Shown one piece after another: positions 51,818 through 60,632 of a stretch of 64,000 bases of DNA (positions within the stretch are counted from its first letter, which is position 1; each line of letters begins with the position of its first letter). The notes beneath the pieces were generated by a model. It saw nothing but the letters and a program-made list of their open reading frames with translations, was not told the origin of the DNA and did no database searches. A program made the translations under genes and the position numbers. This DNA is from Acidobacteriaceae bacterium dw_441 (GTDB lineage: Bacteria > Acidobacteriota > Terriglobia > Terriglobales > Acidobacteriaceae), in NCBI GenBank assembly GCA_018449715.1, contig JAAVVA010000007.1:62001-126000 (forward strand). The letters run 5' to 3'.

Positions 51818-52909
51818 ATGAGAGAACTTGGATTGCTCGAGGCAGTTCCGGAACTCCCTTACCTTTATGCCGATACGCTTATGACCACGGCTCATTTTCA
51901 GGCACTTTTTGAATACAGCCCTGTCGCGATCGTCGCGCTGGACTCTGAGCATAAGTTCGTCATGTGCAATCCGGCATTTCGCTCGCTCTTCCTGTTCTCC
52001 CCGGAAGAGCTGATGGTAACGGATATGGATCAGCTGATCGCCTCCCCGGATAGAACCGAAGAGGCGCGAAGTCTCAGCCTTGCGGTCCTGCGCGGCGAAA
52101 AGGTTCACACCGTAACGCAGCGCCGTCGCAAGGATGGAATGACCGTCGATGTTGAGATCTACGGCATCCCACTGATCGTCGAAGGCATGCTCTGCGGAGT
52201 GTATGGCGTTTATCAGGATGTGACCGAGCGCAATCGTGCGCAGACCGCATTCCGCCAGCTTTCACAGATGCTGAACGACATCCAGCAGGACGAGCGCAGA
52301 CGCATCGCACGCGATCTTCACGACTCGACCTCGCAGGAGCTCGCCGTCCTCAACTGGAACCTGACCCTGCTTTCAAAGATGGTCAGCGACAAGGACAAGC
52401 CTCTTCAGGAGATGGTCGCGCAGACCAAGGAGATCGCCGCGCAATGCTCTTCGCGGATTCGCAGCGCATCCTACCTGCTGCATCCTCCGCTTCTCGGGGA
52501 GGAGGGCTTGCAGCCCGTTGTTACACGGCTAGCGCAGGAGTTCGAACAGCGCAGCGGAATCCGCGTGACCGTCGATATCCCCGATGTCCTGGGACGTTTC
52601 GCCGATGCAATCGAGATCGCAATCTTCCGCGTGATCCAGGAGTCTCTTGCCAACGCCCTCCGTCACTCCGGAAGCCCCGTGGTGCATCTCTCCCTCTGGC
52701 AGCAGTCTGATTGGCTGCGGCTGATCGTCTCCGACCAGGGCAATCGAAGAGCCAACAGAGGAGGCAGAAAAAAAGACCTCTCCGGAGTAGGCGTCTCCGG
52801 GATGCGCGAACGACTCGAGCAACTGGGAGGATATCTTCGTCTGGAACAGACAGGCGAAGGAACCACGGTAATTGCAGAGGTTCCACTGAAAGGAGCGTCC
52901 AATGTCTGA
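51818..52909 (+). CDS. PAS-domain sensor histidine kinase (HisKA_3 type)
   Basis: Soluble kinase of 363 aa: a PAS domain (about 25-140; FEYSPVAIVALDSEHKFVMC), a HisKA_3 domain with phospho-acceptor His168 (RRIARDLHDSTSQEL), and an HATPase domain (about 265-360; SDQGNRRANRGG, GVGVSGMRERLEQLGG). No membrane helix is seen, so the PAS domain senses a cytoplasmic ligand or redox state. AGAGGA lies 7 nt before ATG. The gene overlaps the following regulator gene by 8 nt, so they form a pair. Confidence 0.9.
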   Translation: MRELGLLEAVPELPYLYADTLMTTAHFQALFEYSPVAIVALDSEHKFVMCNPAFRSLFLFSPEELMVTDMDQLIASPDRTEEARSLSLAVLRGEKVHTVTQRRRKDGMTVDVEIYGIPLIVEGMLCGVYGVYQDVTERNRAQTAFRQLSQMLNDIQQDERRRIARDLHDSTSQELAVLNWNLTLLSKMVSDKDKPLQEMVAQTKEIAAQCSSRIRSASYLLHPPLLGEEGLQPVVTRLAQEFEQRSGIRVTVDIPDVLGRFADAIEIAIFRVIQESLANALRHSGSPVVHLSLWQQSDWLRLIVSDQGNRRANRGGRKKDLSGVGVSGMRERLEQLGGYLRLEQTGEGTTVIAEVPLKGASNV

Positions 52910-53561
52910 CCTCAGAATTCTTATTGCGGATGATCACGAACTGATTCGCCGCGGCGTGCGTAACCTGATCGCACTGCGCGAAGGATGGCAGGTTGTCGGC
53001 GAGGCCTGCAATGGATCCGATGCGATTGAAAAGGCGCGCCACCTGAAGCCCGATGTTGCCATCATCGACTTCTCCATGCCCAAGCTGGATGGCCCCGCCG
53101 CAGCCGCGCAGATCACACAGATCTCTCCCGACACATCAGTCGTCGTGCTGACCATGCACGACTCCGACCATGTCATCCGTGACGTTCTACGCTCCGGGGC
53201 ACGCGGCTTCGTGCTCAAGACCGACGCCGATCAGGACCTGATCACCGCCGTCGAAGCCGTCTCCCAGAAGCGCCATTTCTTCGCCAAGCGCGTCACCGAC
53301 CTTGTGCTTGAAGGCTATCTGACCGGCCGCACCTCACTCATACACTCCCGCGAGGACAAGGAAAAACTGACCCCGAGAGAACGGGAGATCCTTTGTCTGC
53401 TAGCCGACGGCATTTCCAGCAAGCAGGTTGCGACCAAGCTGAACATCAGCGTGCGCACGGTCGAATCGCATCGCATTCATATCAATCGGAAGCTCGGCTT
53501 TGGCTCCATCGCAGACCTGGTCCGCTACGCAATCCGCCACGGAATGATCTCCGCACATTAG
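52902..53561 (+). CDS. NarL/FixJ-type response regulator
   Basis: The protein has 219 aa. The receiver domain has Asp10-Asp11, phospho-acceptor Asp56 (AIIDFSMP) and Lys in FVLKTDAD. The LuxR-type helix-turn-helix (LTPREREILCLLADGISSKQ, LNISVRTVESHRIHINRKL) follows. It overlaps the PAS kinase gene. Flanking promoters at 49836 and 55102 share a palindrome and are candidate targets. The adjacent amidohydrolase gene ends 6 nt away on the opposite strand. Confidence 0.9.
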   Translation: MSDLRILIADDHELIRRGVRNLIALREGWQVVGEACNGSDAIEKARHLKPDVAIIDFSMPKLDGPAAAAQITQISPDTSVVVLTMHDSDHVIRDVLRSGARGFVLKTDADQDLITAVEAVSQKRHFFAKRVTDLVLEGYLTGRTSLIHSREDKEKLTPREREILCLLADGISSKQVATKLNISVRTVESHRIHINRKLGFGSIADLVRYAIRHGMISAH

Positions 53562-53567
53562 CGAAGA

Positions 53568-55034
53568 TCAATACTCCCCATAGCGGCCACGCACCGATTC
53601 AAGCAGCTTATCGGAGTCATAAGCTACTCCATCCTTCAGAACGATCTCCACGTTTTCGATATCCGTAATCGTCTTCGCAGGATTCCCCTTGACGACCATC
53701 AGGTCGGCCTCTTTCCCAACCTGCACCGATCCGATCTGACCATCAAGACCGAGGTAGATCGCGCCGTTCAGCGTTGCGACCCTGACCGCCTGCTCCGGCG
53801 TGAAACCCGCGTCCATTACGAGCAGCTCCACCTCATGCTGATCCCCGAAGCCCGGCAGCGTAGCTCCGTTGCCCGTGGGATCGAGGCCCGCCATCAGAAA
53901 TCCTCCCGCATCGACAAACTTGTGCTCCAGCTGCACAGCATTCCGATAGTTCTGCGCGCCGCGCTGTGTAAGCGGAGAGTCCGGAGTCGTGTTCCGGCGA
54001 TTCCTGTTATAGAGATACGCCTCAAGGGCCTGCGGAGTCAGCGTAGCCAGCGCCTTCGTCCGCAGCTCAGGCTTGCCCGCAAGCGACGCTTCAAAGACGG
54101 GCAGCGTACTGGTAATTGCGACATGATGCTCCACCAGCAGCTTGATCAACGCCGCGGCCTCCGGGCTGTCGGGAGTCATCTTCGACAGCGTGACACTTCC
54201 CGTCTCACGCGAGCAGACATCCGGCTGTTTGCCTGGGTCAAGTTGCGTGTTCACAAAGAAGCCATGCTCCAGGTTGTCGATGCCAAGCTCCGCAGCCTCC
54301 GGGTACGTCACCGAGCAGAGATGCCCCGTCACCTTCAGATGATGCGCGTGCGCTTCCTTAATCGCCGCGCCCAGCTCAGCGCGTGTAATGTGCATGTACG
54401 CCTTGAAGTTCGTCGAACCCTGCGCGGCCCAAAAGTCCACAAAGGCTGTCGCGTCCTCCGGACCTTTCAGCGTGTGCATCTGCATGAAGATGTCGCTGAC
54501 GCCCTGCAGATAGGGGGCCGTCGGTTCCACATGAGGCCCAATCATTCGCCCCGCATCGATCAGCCTCCGCAGGTTGATGTCCGCGTATGGCTCGACCGAG
54601 CCCGCCGTGCGGATCGTCGTCACGCCATTGGCAAGGTACATGCGCGGAGCCGAGAAGCTCATCTGCGGAAGCAGCGTCGGTCCCTCCGAACCGGCGGCGG
54701 TACTGTTCGGACGCTGTAGATAGTAGATGTGGTCATGCATCCCTACCAGTCCGGGAAGCACCGTGTAGCCGGTCAGGTCATGCACCTCCGCACCGGCAGG
54801 CACATCGCCTCCCTTGCCGATCCGAACAATCTTCTTTCCCTCAATCGCAATCGTCTGGTCCTCGAGAACAGGCCCGCCTGTGCCGTCAATAATCCGAACA
54901 TGCTCGAACACCTTCACCGGCGCATTCCTACCGTAAAGATATTTGTCCAGGTCAACGGTTGGAGCAGGTCTCTGCGCTGGAAGAACAGAGGGCAACAGGA
55001 GAAGAGCAAGAAACGAGGCTGGAAGAATCCGCAT
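53568..55034 (-). CDS. Secreted amidohydrolase (imidazolonepropionase-like)
   Basis: The protein has about 488 aa from ATG 55034, giving signal peptide MRILPASFLALLLLPSVLPA; a GTG four codons earlier is possible, and neither has a clear ribosome-binding site. The amidohydrolase-superfamily metal site shows VLPGLVGMHDHIYYL (HxH), VTGHLCS, LEHGFF and AGLDPTGNG, with the typical C-terminal IGSVQVGKEADLMVVKGNP. Exported members of this group act as dipeptidases (prolidase-like) or cyclic-imide hydrolases. It lies beside the PAS two-component system and convergent with it. Its promoter region carries the GTAG-N2-CTAC element. Confidence 0.85.
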   Translation of the reverse strand: MRILPASFLALLLLPSVLPAQRPAPTVDLDKYLYGRNAPVKVFEHVRIIDGTGGPVLEDQTIAIEGKKIVRIGKGGDVPAGAEVHDLTGYTVLPGLVGMHDHIYYLQRPNSTAAGSEGPTLLPQMSFSAPRMYLANGVTTIRTAGSVEPYADINLRRLIDAGRMIGPHVEPTAPYLQGVSDIFMQMHTLKGPEDATAFVDFWAAQGSTNFKAYMHITRAELGAAIKEAHAHHLKVTGHLCSVTYPEAAELGIDNLEHGFFVNTQLDPGKQPDVCSRETGSVTLSKMTPDSPEAAALIKLLVEHHVAITSTLPVFEASLAGKPELRTKALATLTPQALEAYLYNRNRRNTTPDSPLTQRGAQNYRNAVQLEHKFVDAGGFLMAGLDPTGNGATLPGFGDQHEVELLVMDAGFTPEQAVRVATLNGAIYLGLDGQIGSVQVGKEADLMVVKGNPAKTITDIENVEIVLKDGVAYDSDKLLESVRGRYGEY

Positions 55035-55101
55035 ATTCGGCTGCACTCACAAGGATTGAAGGATGCCCCAATCTAACAACTTCTCTGGCCGCCATGAAAC
55101 C

Positions 55102-55111
55102 GTAGAACTAC
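55102..55111. promoter_or_regulatory. GTAG-N2-CTAC palindrome, copy 2
   Basis: GTAGAACTAC in the 128-nt gap between the amidohydrolase (minus) and the glutamine amidotransferase (plus) genes. A TATCAT -10-like hexamer (55141-55146) lies 29 nt downstream on the plus strand, with no good -35, as expected for an activator-dependent promoter. Confidence 0.45.
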
Positions 55112-55162
55112 CGATTTCGAGCCATATTTCATACCTGCCTTATCATCGATCCAGAGCCACCT

Positions 55163-55879
55163 ATGAAGACCGTCCTCGCCATCCGCCATATCCACTTTGA
55201 AGATCTGGGCACGCTGGAACCTCTGTTGCGCGAACGCGGCTACACCGTGCGTTACATCGATGCCCCGGTTGACGATCTCACGGCCCTGGATGCGCAGGCT
55301 CCCGATCTGCTGGTTGTCCTCGGCGGCCCGATCGGCGCCTTCGACGACGAAACCTACCCCTTTCTAGGGAACGAGCTGGACCTGGTGCGCCGCCGTCTAG
55401 CCAGCCAGCGTCCGTTGCTCGGCATCTGCCTGGGAGCGCAGTTGATGGCACGCGCCCTGGGAGCAAAGGTTTATCCCCTGGGCGTCAAAGAGATCGGCTT
55501 CGGCCCTCTTACGCTGACTCAGGAAGGCTCTTTGTCCGCACTGGCCGCGCTAAAAGAGACTCCCGTGCTGCACTGGCATGGCGATCAGTTCGACATCCCC
55601 TCCGGAGCGGTACGGCTGGCTTCCACGAACGTCGGCGCGAACCAGGCTTTTTCGCTTGGGGAACAGGTGCTGGGCCTGCAGTTTCACCTGGAAGCCGACA
55701 CCAGCCAGATCGAACGATGGCTGGTCGGCCATGCCTGCGAGCTGGGGCAGACCGGCATCGACCCGCGCTCGCTGCGCCACCATGCTCGGGAGGTACAGGA
55801 GCGACTGGCTCTGGCGTCGCACGCCGTCTTCTCGGGCTGGCTCGATGCAATCGAATCAGCAGTGGAACCATCGCGATAG
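55163..55879 (+). CDS. Class I glutamine amidotransferase-like protein
   Basis: GuaA-amidotransferase-like protein of 238 aa standing alone. The catalytic triad is visible as Cys89 (GICLGAQL), His175 and Glu177 (LQFHLEAD), and the oxyanion strand as LGGPIGAF. Stand-alone members of this clade transfer glutamine-derived ammonia or hydrolyse gamma-glutamyl bonds (for example of gamma-glutamyl amines). No synthase partner is adjacent. It is cytoplasmic. The precise reaction is open. Confidence 0.82.
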   Translation: MKTVLAIRHIHFEDLGTLEPLLRERGYTVRYIDAPVDDLTALDAQAPDLLVVLGGPIGAFDDETYPFLGNELDLVRRRLASQRPLLGICLGAQLMARALGAKVYPLGVKEIGFGPLTLTQEGSLSALAALKETPVLHWHGDQFDIPSGAVRLASTNVGANQAFSLGEQVLGLQFHLEADTSQIERWLVGHACELGQTGIDPRSLRHHAREVQERLALASHAVFSGWLDAIESAVEPSR

Positions 55880-55978
55880 CCGCTGCTCCTCGGGGTGAAA
55901 GAGTAGCCATTTCCTCAGGCTGCTTTACACTATGCAAAGCTACTTTTGCGTACCCACTACAGAAAGGGGGGAGCCAAC

Positions 55979-56221
55979 ATGGACGACATCGCACAGCGCT
56001 GCATCGCCATCATCGCTAAAGCCAAGAACATCCCCACCGATACCATCGCTCTCGACACTACCTTCGAGGCGCTCAACATCGACTCGCTCGACAAGATCAA
56101 CATCTCCTTCGAGGTCGAAGAGGCCTTTGAGATCGCCATCCCCGACGAAGCGCTCGGCACCCTCAAGACGGTCGGAGACGTCGTCCGCGGCGTCGAACAG
56201 CTGGTCGCGGCCAAGTCCTAA
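55979..56221 (+). CDS. Discrete acyl carrier protein
   Basis: Acyl carrier protein of 80 aa from ATG 55979 (GGGGGGAG upstream; an in-frame start at 55946 overlaps the ribosome-binding site). Phosphopantetheine attaches at Ser36 in NIDSLDKI, where canonical AcpP has GADSLD. Helices II and III are acidic (VEEAFEIAIPDEAL). It lies 24 nt before a ketosynthase gene and away from any visible fab genes, so it likely serves a dedicated pathway rather than housekeeping fatty-acid synthesis. Confidence 0.88.
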   Translation: MDDIAQRCIAIIAKAKNIPTDTIALDTTFEALNIDSLDKINISFEVEEAFEIAIPDEALGTLKTVGDVVRGVEQLVAAKS

Positions 56222-56245
56222 CCAGATCGAGGAGCCCCTTTCGAC

Positions 56246-57466
56246 GTGAACCGAGTCGTCATCACAGGTCTTGGCTGCATCACTCCCATCGGATCGACCG
56301 TAAGCGACTTCGGACGCTCGCTCTTTGCAGGAGCCACCGGAATCTCTCCCATCGCCGCCGTCCCTGACGCTCCCGACGGCAACCCCGGCGTCCGTTTCAC
56401 GCAGGCCGCGCAGGTCTTGGACTTCGACCCTGCCCAGCACCTCGACTCCGGCGTCATCGCGGCCACCAACCGCAACACCCACTTCGCTATCGTCGCCGCC
56501 CGACAGGCCGCGCAGCAGGCCGAGCTGACGAAGCACCACCAGCCCGGCGACATCGCCATCATCATGGGCTGCGCCTGCGGAGGCCGCTCCTCGGAAGAGA
56601 GCGAGGTCAAGAACCTCTATACCCGCAACGCCCGCGCGCACCCGCTGACCATCGTCCGCACCATGTCGTCCGCGGGAGCCAGCAACGTCTCCATCGACCT
56701 CCGCATTACCGGCCCCACGCTGGACATCTCCACCGCCTGCGCCTCTTCGACCCACGCCATCGGGCTGGCCTTCCACATGGTTCGCTCGGGCATGACCACC
56801 GCCGCCCTCGCCGGAGGCCACGAGGCTCCCTTGAGCTGGGGCTTCTACCGCGCGTGGGATTCCATGCGTGTCGTCTCGCCCACGCGCTGCCGCCCCTTCG
56901 CCGCCGACCGCGACGGCATGACGCTCGGAGAGGGAGCCGCCATGCTCGTGCTTGAAACGCTTGAGTCCGCACAGGCCCGCAACGCCCCCATCTTCGCCGA
57001 GATCGTCGGCTTCGGCATGTCCGCCGACGCCAACCACATCACGCAGCCGCAGGCCGATGGTGCCGCCATGGCCATGCGCAAGGCTCTGGCCGACGCCAAG
57101 GCCTCGCCCGACGAGGTCGGCTACATCAACGCGCACGGCACCGGAACCCAGGCTAACGATTCCACAGAGACTGCGGCGATTCACCAGGTCTTCGGCGAGC
57201 GCGCCTCGCAGATCCCCCTCAGCTCGACCAAGGGGCTGCACGGCCACTCCATCGGAGCCAGCGGAGCGCTCGAGGCCCTCGCCACCACGCTCGCGCTGCA
57301 CGAGGGACGCCTCCCGCAGAACGCAGACCTCGCCAACCCGGACACGTCGCTCAACCTGGACCTGATCCTCAACGAGCCTCGCCCGACCGGCCCCACGCTC
57401 GCGCTCTCGAACTCGCTCGCCTTCGGCGGCCTGAACGCTGTCATCGCGCTGCGGTCGTGGCGTTAG
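56246..57466 (+). CDS. Beta-ketoacyl-ACP synthase (FabF-like)
   Basis: Condensing enzyme of 406 aa with the complete Cys-His-His triad: Cys165 (ISTACASSTH), His297 (NAHGTGTQ) and His334 (TKGLHGHSIGASG), with Lys329. GTG 56246 has GAGGAG 11 nt upstream. It differs from textbook FabF in the N-terminal half, for example GCACGGRSSEESEVKNLY. Paired with the preceding acyl carrier protein it probably starts or extends a special acyl chain, such as a modified lipid or small polyketide. No reductase, dehydratase or transferase gene is adjacent. Confidence 0.88.
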   Translation: MNRVVITGLGCITPIGSTVSDFGRSLFAGATGISPIAAVPDAPDGNPGVRFTQAAQVLDFDPAQHLDSGVIAATNRNTHFAIVAARQAAQQAELTKHHQPGDIAIIMGCACGGRSSEESEVKNLYTRNARAHPLTIVRTMSSAGASNVSIDLRITGPTLDISTACASSTHAIGLAFHMVRSGMTTAALAGGHEAPLSWGFYRAWDSMRVVSPTRCRPFAADRDGMTLGEGAAMLVLETLESAQARNAPIFAEIVGFGMSADANHITQPQADGAAMAMRKALADAKASPDEVGYINAHGTGTQANDSTETAAIHQVFGERASQIPLSSTKGLHGHSIGASGALEALATTLALHEGRLPQNADLANPDTSLNLDLILNEPRPTGPTLALSNSLAFGGLNAVIALRSWR

Positions 57467-57549
57467 GCAGAAACCCTCAAGTTTCGCCCTTTCAGCACCT
57501 TTCCTGCCTGCCTTTTGAAGCTCTTCGCCGAACGCGGTAGGGTGGAAGC

Positions 57550-59334
57550 ATGAAGGAACTGCGCAAACTTGCGATTGCCCTCCCCGCCCTCGTCTTAGTT
57601 GCAAGCCTCATCGGTGTCTACCTCACGCAGGACGCCATGACCAACCTCCCCTTCCTCAGCGCCAATGGCCGCACCATCGGTCCGCGCAGAAACATCGACC
57701 TTGTCGATCAGCGCCCGTGGCAGACCATCGAAGCCCTCACCCCGATGGCCGTCTCCATTGAAGAAAAACGCTTCGCCCGTGAAGCGCAGCGGCTTGCCGA
57801 TCACGAGATCGATCAGGCCTTCGCACAGGCGCTCCGTCAGGCCACGCTCGACATCCACAACCTCACCGGCGATGCGCTGGCGTTGCAGAAAAAGATCACC
57901 ACGCTTCAGTCCGTCGTCAAAGACGATCAGGGCAAGGTAAGCACACTCACCATCGCGGCCAAGGACAGCACCAATCCAGCAGCCTCCGATAACCTCGACG
58001 TCGCCAAGGCACAGCTTCAGCTCGATACCGACGAGCTGAACGACGCCAGCGACGATCTGGCCCGTGTCAGCGGCGACAAGCGCAGCCAGATTCAGCAGGA
58101 GCTGACGACCCGTCAGGCGGCGATGAAGAAGTTCGATGAGCAGAACGATGCCACCGGACCTTCTGCCCTCCAATCCGCCAAGCGATACGCTACCCTCGCA
58201 GGCCGCATCTCCGCGTGGTTCGATCAGCGCACCCGCATGGACGCCATCGCGCAGGCGCAGAATCAGGCCAATGCCGACGCCGCCTCTCTCTCGAAGGATC
58301 TCGCTGGCGTCGAGTCCAAACTCAACGCCCCCAACGCACAAAACGACGGCCAGAACCGGGCGGCTCAGCTGGCTCAACTGCACACGCTCTCGCAGATCCA
58401 CTCCATCCTGGCCGACCGCATCCAGAGCCAGCAGCAGCTCGCCGTCGTCTATGGCCGCTGGCACGATCAGGTCCAGCGCCAGCGCGGAATCGTCGTCCAC
58501 CTCGTTCTGCAATCCATCGCAGTCATTGCATTCCTTCTGCTGTGCTCTGCGCTGCTCATCGCCATCGTCCGTAAGCTGCTCAGACGCATCAAGGTCGATC
58601 GCCGCACCCTGCACACGCTTGACACCATCGCCATCCTCAGTATCGAGATCATCACCGGCATCCTGGTGCTGCTTATTATCTTTGGCGTTCCCAGCCAGAT
58701 GCCCACCATCCTCGGTCTGGTCACCGCAGGTTTGACCGTCGTCTTCCAGGACTTCATCCTCGCCTTCTTCGGCTGGTTCGTCCTCATGGGCAAGAAAGGC
58801 GTCCGCGTTGGCGACTGGGTCGAGATCGACGGCGTCGGAGGCGAGGTCATCGAGGTTGGGCTCTTCCGCACCACCCTGCTCGAAACCGGCAACTGGACCG
58901 AGAACGGACACCCCACCGGACGCCGCGTCACCTTCATCAACAGCTTCGCCATCCGTGGCCAGTACTTCAACTTCTCCACCTCAGGCCAGTGGTTGTGGGA
59001 CGAGATCCACCTCAACATCCCCTCCAGCTCACACACCTATCAGACCATCGACAACATCCACGACGCCGTCCGCAAGGAGACCGAGGAGAGCACCCGCCTC
59101 GCCATTGCCGAGTGGAGGCGCGCGACCGGCTCCCCCGACCTCAGCCACTTCAGCGCCGAGCCCTCCGTCGATCTTCGCCCCGCCGCATCGGGCATGGATG
59201 TCACCCTTCGCTACATCACTCGCGCAAACGATCGTTTCAACGTTCGCAACCGTCTTTATCAAACCGTAATCCAACTCATGCAAGAAAAAGAGGATGAGCC
59301 GAAGACTCTCGATACGGGAGCAAAGCAGGCGTAG
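57550..59334 (+). CDS. MscS-family mechanosensitive channel with long periplasmic coiled coil
   Basis: The protein has 594 aa. An N-terminal membrane helix or signal (LAIALPALVLVASLIGVYL) is followed by about 270 residues of Ala/Gln/Asp-rich coiled coil (for example LALQKKITTLQSVVKDDQGK). Three membrane helices near residues 315-415 then lead into the MscS pore and beta domain (ILGLVTAGLTVVFQDFILAF, GVRVGDWVEIDGVGGEV). The C-terminal domain is soluble. Such large MscS proteins release solutes under hypo-osmotic stress. It lies 28 nt before ackA and may be co-transcribed. Confidence 0.88.
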   Translation: MKELRKLAIALPALVLVASLIGVYLTQDAMTNLPFLSANGRTIGPRRNIDLVDQRPWQTIEALTPMAVSIEEKRFAREAQRLADHEIDQAFAQALRQATLDIHNLTGDALALQKKITTLQSVVKDDQGKVSTLTIAAKDSTNPAASDNLDVAKAQLQLDTDELNDASDDLARVSGDKRSQIQQELTTRQAAMKKFDEQNDATGPSALQSAKRYATLAGRISAWFDQRTRMDAIAQAQNQANADAASLSKDLAGVESKLNAPNAQNDGQNRAAQLAQLHTLSQIHSILADRIQSQQQLAVVYGRWHDQVQRQRGIVVHLVLQSIAVIAFLLLCSALLIAIVRKLLRRIKVDRRTLHTLDTIAILSIEIITGILVLLIIFGVPSQMPTILGLVTAGLTVVFQDFILAFFGWFVLMGKKGVRVGDWVEIDGVGGEVIEVGLFRTTLLETGNWTENGHPTGRRVTFINSFAIRGQYFNFSTSGQWLWDEIHLNIPSSSHTYQTIDNIHDAVRKETEESTRLAIAEWRRATGSPDLSHFSAEPSVDLRPAASGMDVTLRYITRANDRFNVRNRLYQTVIQLMQEKEDEPKTLDTGAKQA

Positions 59335-59362
59335 CATCAATCTCATAGACCACGGAGGCACT

Positions 59363-60580
59363 TTGAACCTGCTTGTCATCAACAGCGGATCATCCTCAAT
59401 CAAGTTCTCCGTCTTCCATACCTCCGATGCCGCCTCCAGCGCTTCGCCCCAGGCTCTCTACGTGGGCGAGGCGCTGGGCATCGGCTCCGGCCACGCCACC
59501 TTCAGCTTTCACCCGAGCGGTGAAAAATCCCCCGCATCCTTAATTAAGGCGGAAGATTCCTCCGAGGCCATCGGGCAGGTCGTCGCTGCAGTCACGCAGC
59601 CCGGCATCCCGCCGATCCACGCAGTTGGATACCGCGTCGTGCATCCCGGCCCCCGGCTCGACCACCACGCCCTCATCACCCCAGAAGTTCTCGACGCCCT
59701 CGACCACGCCTCCCTCTTCGCCCCGCTCCACGACCCCTCCGCGGTAAAGATCATCGGCGAAACCATGAAGCGCTTCCCCGGCATCCCGCACGTCGCCTGC
59801 TTCGACACCATCTTTCACCAGACCATGCCCGAGACCGCCACCGCCTACGCGATCCCCGAGGTCTACCGCGAGCAGGGCGTCCGCCGCTACGGTGCGCACG
59901 GCCTCAGCTGCGAGTCCGTCGTCGAGCAGCTTCGTGCCAGCGGCACCCCCATCCCGCAACGCATGGTCATCTGCCACCTCGGCAGCGGATGCAGCGCCAC
60001 CGCCCTCGTCGATGGGCGCTCCCTCGACACCACGATGGGCCTCACCCCGACCGGCGGCGTCGTTATGGGAACCCGTCCCGGCGATCTCGACCCCGGCCTT
60101 CTGCTCTACCTTCTGCGCCAGATGACGGGCGACCGTGACCAGGCTCTCAACGCCGTCGAGCAGCTGCTGAACCACGACTGCGGCGTTGCCGGACTCTCGG
60201 GAGTCCCCAACGATATGCAGGCCACGCGCAAGGCCGCCGCCGAGGGCAACCAGAGGGCTCAGCTCGCCATCGACGTCTTCACTCGCAGCGTTCGCAAGGC
60301 CATCGGAGCCTTCTGCTGGCTAATGGGCGGTCTCGACGCCATCGTCTTCGCTGGTGGTATCGGCGAGCACGACACCCAGTCTCGCGCCGAGATACTCAAC
60401 CAGCTTGCGTCCCTCGGCATCCAACTCGATGAAGCGTTAAATATTGCTGAAAAGAAAGCAGGAAGCCCCGAAATTCATCGCATCTCGACATCTGAATCAA
60501 AGACTGAGATTCTGGTGATCCCAGCCAAAGAAGACTGGATGATCGCCATACATCTTCAGCGCATGCTTCGCACAGCCTGA
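59363..60580 (+). CDS. ackA: Acetate kinase
   Basis: ASKHA-fold kinase of 405 aa. The start is TTG 59363 with GGAGG 5 nt upstream; the longer frame overlaps the channel gene. It has [57 protein letters not shown] and FAGGIGEH. It converts acetyl phosphate and ADP to acetate and ATP. With the phosphoketolase gene 52 nt downstream it completes a short ATP-yielding route from pentose or fructose phosphates to acetate. No pta gene is visible. Confidence 0.95.
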   Translation: MNLLVINSGSSSIKFSVFHTSDAASSASPQALYVGEALGIGSGHATFSFHPSGEKSPASLIKAEDSSEAIGQVVAAVTQPGIPPIHAVGYRVVHPGPRLDHHALITPEVLDALDHASLFAPLHDPSAVKIIGETMKRFPGIPHVACFDTIFHQTMPETATAYAIPEVYREQGVRRYGAHGLSCESVVEQLRASGTPIPQRMVICHLGSGCSATALVDGRSLDTTMGLTPTGGVVMGTRPGDLDPGLLLYLLRQMTGDRDQALNAVEQLLNHDCGVAGLSGVPNDMQATRKAAAEGNQRAQLAIDVFTRSVRKAIGAFCWLMGGLDAIVFAGGIGEHDTQSRAEILNQLASLGIQLDEALNIAEKKAGSPEIHRISTSESKTEILVIPAKEDWMIAIHLQRMLRTA

Positions 60581-60632
60581 CTGGCCTTCTCCCACCGGTC
60601 AAACGAACCTTACCCCCTTGAAGGAGATCGCA

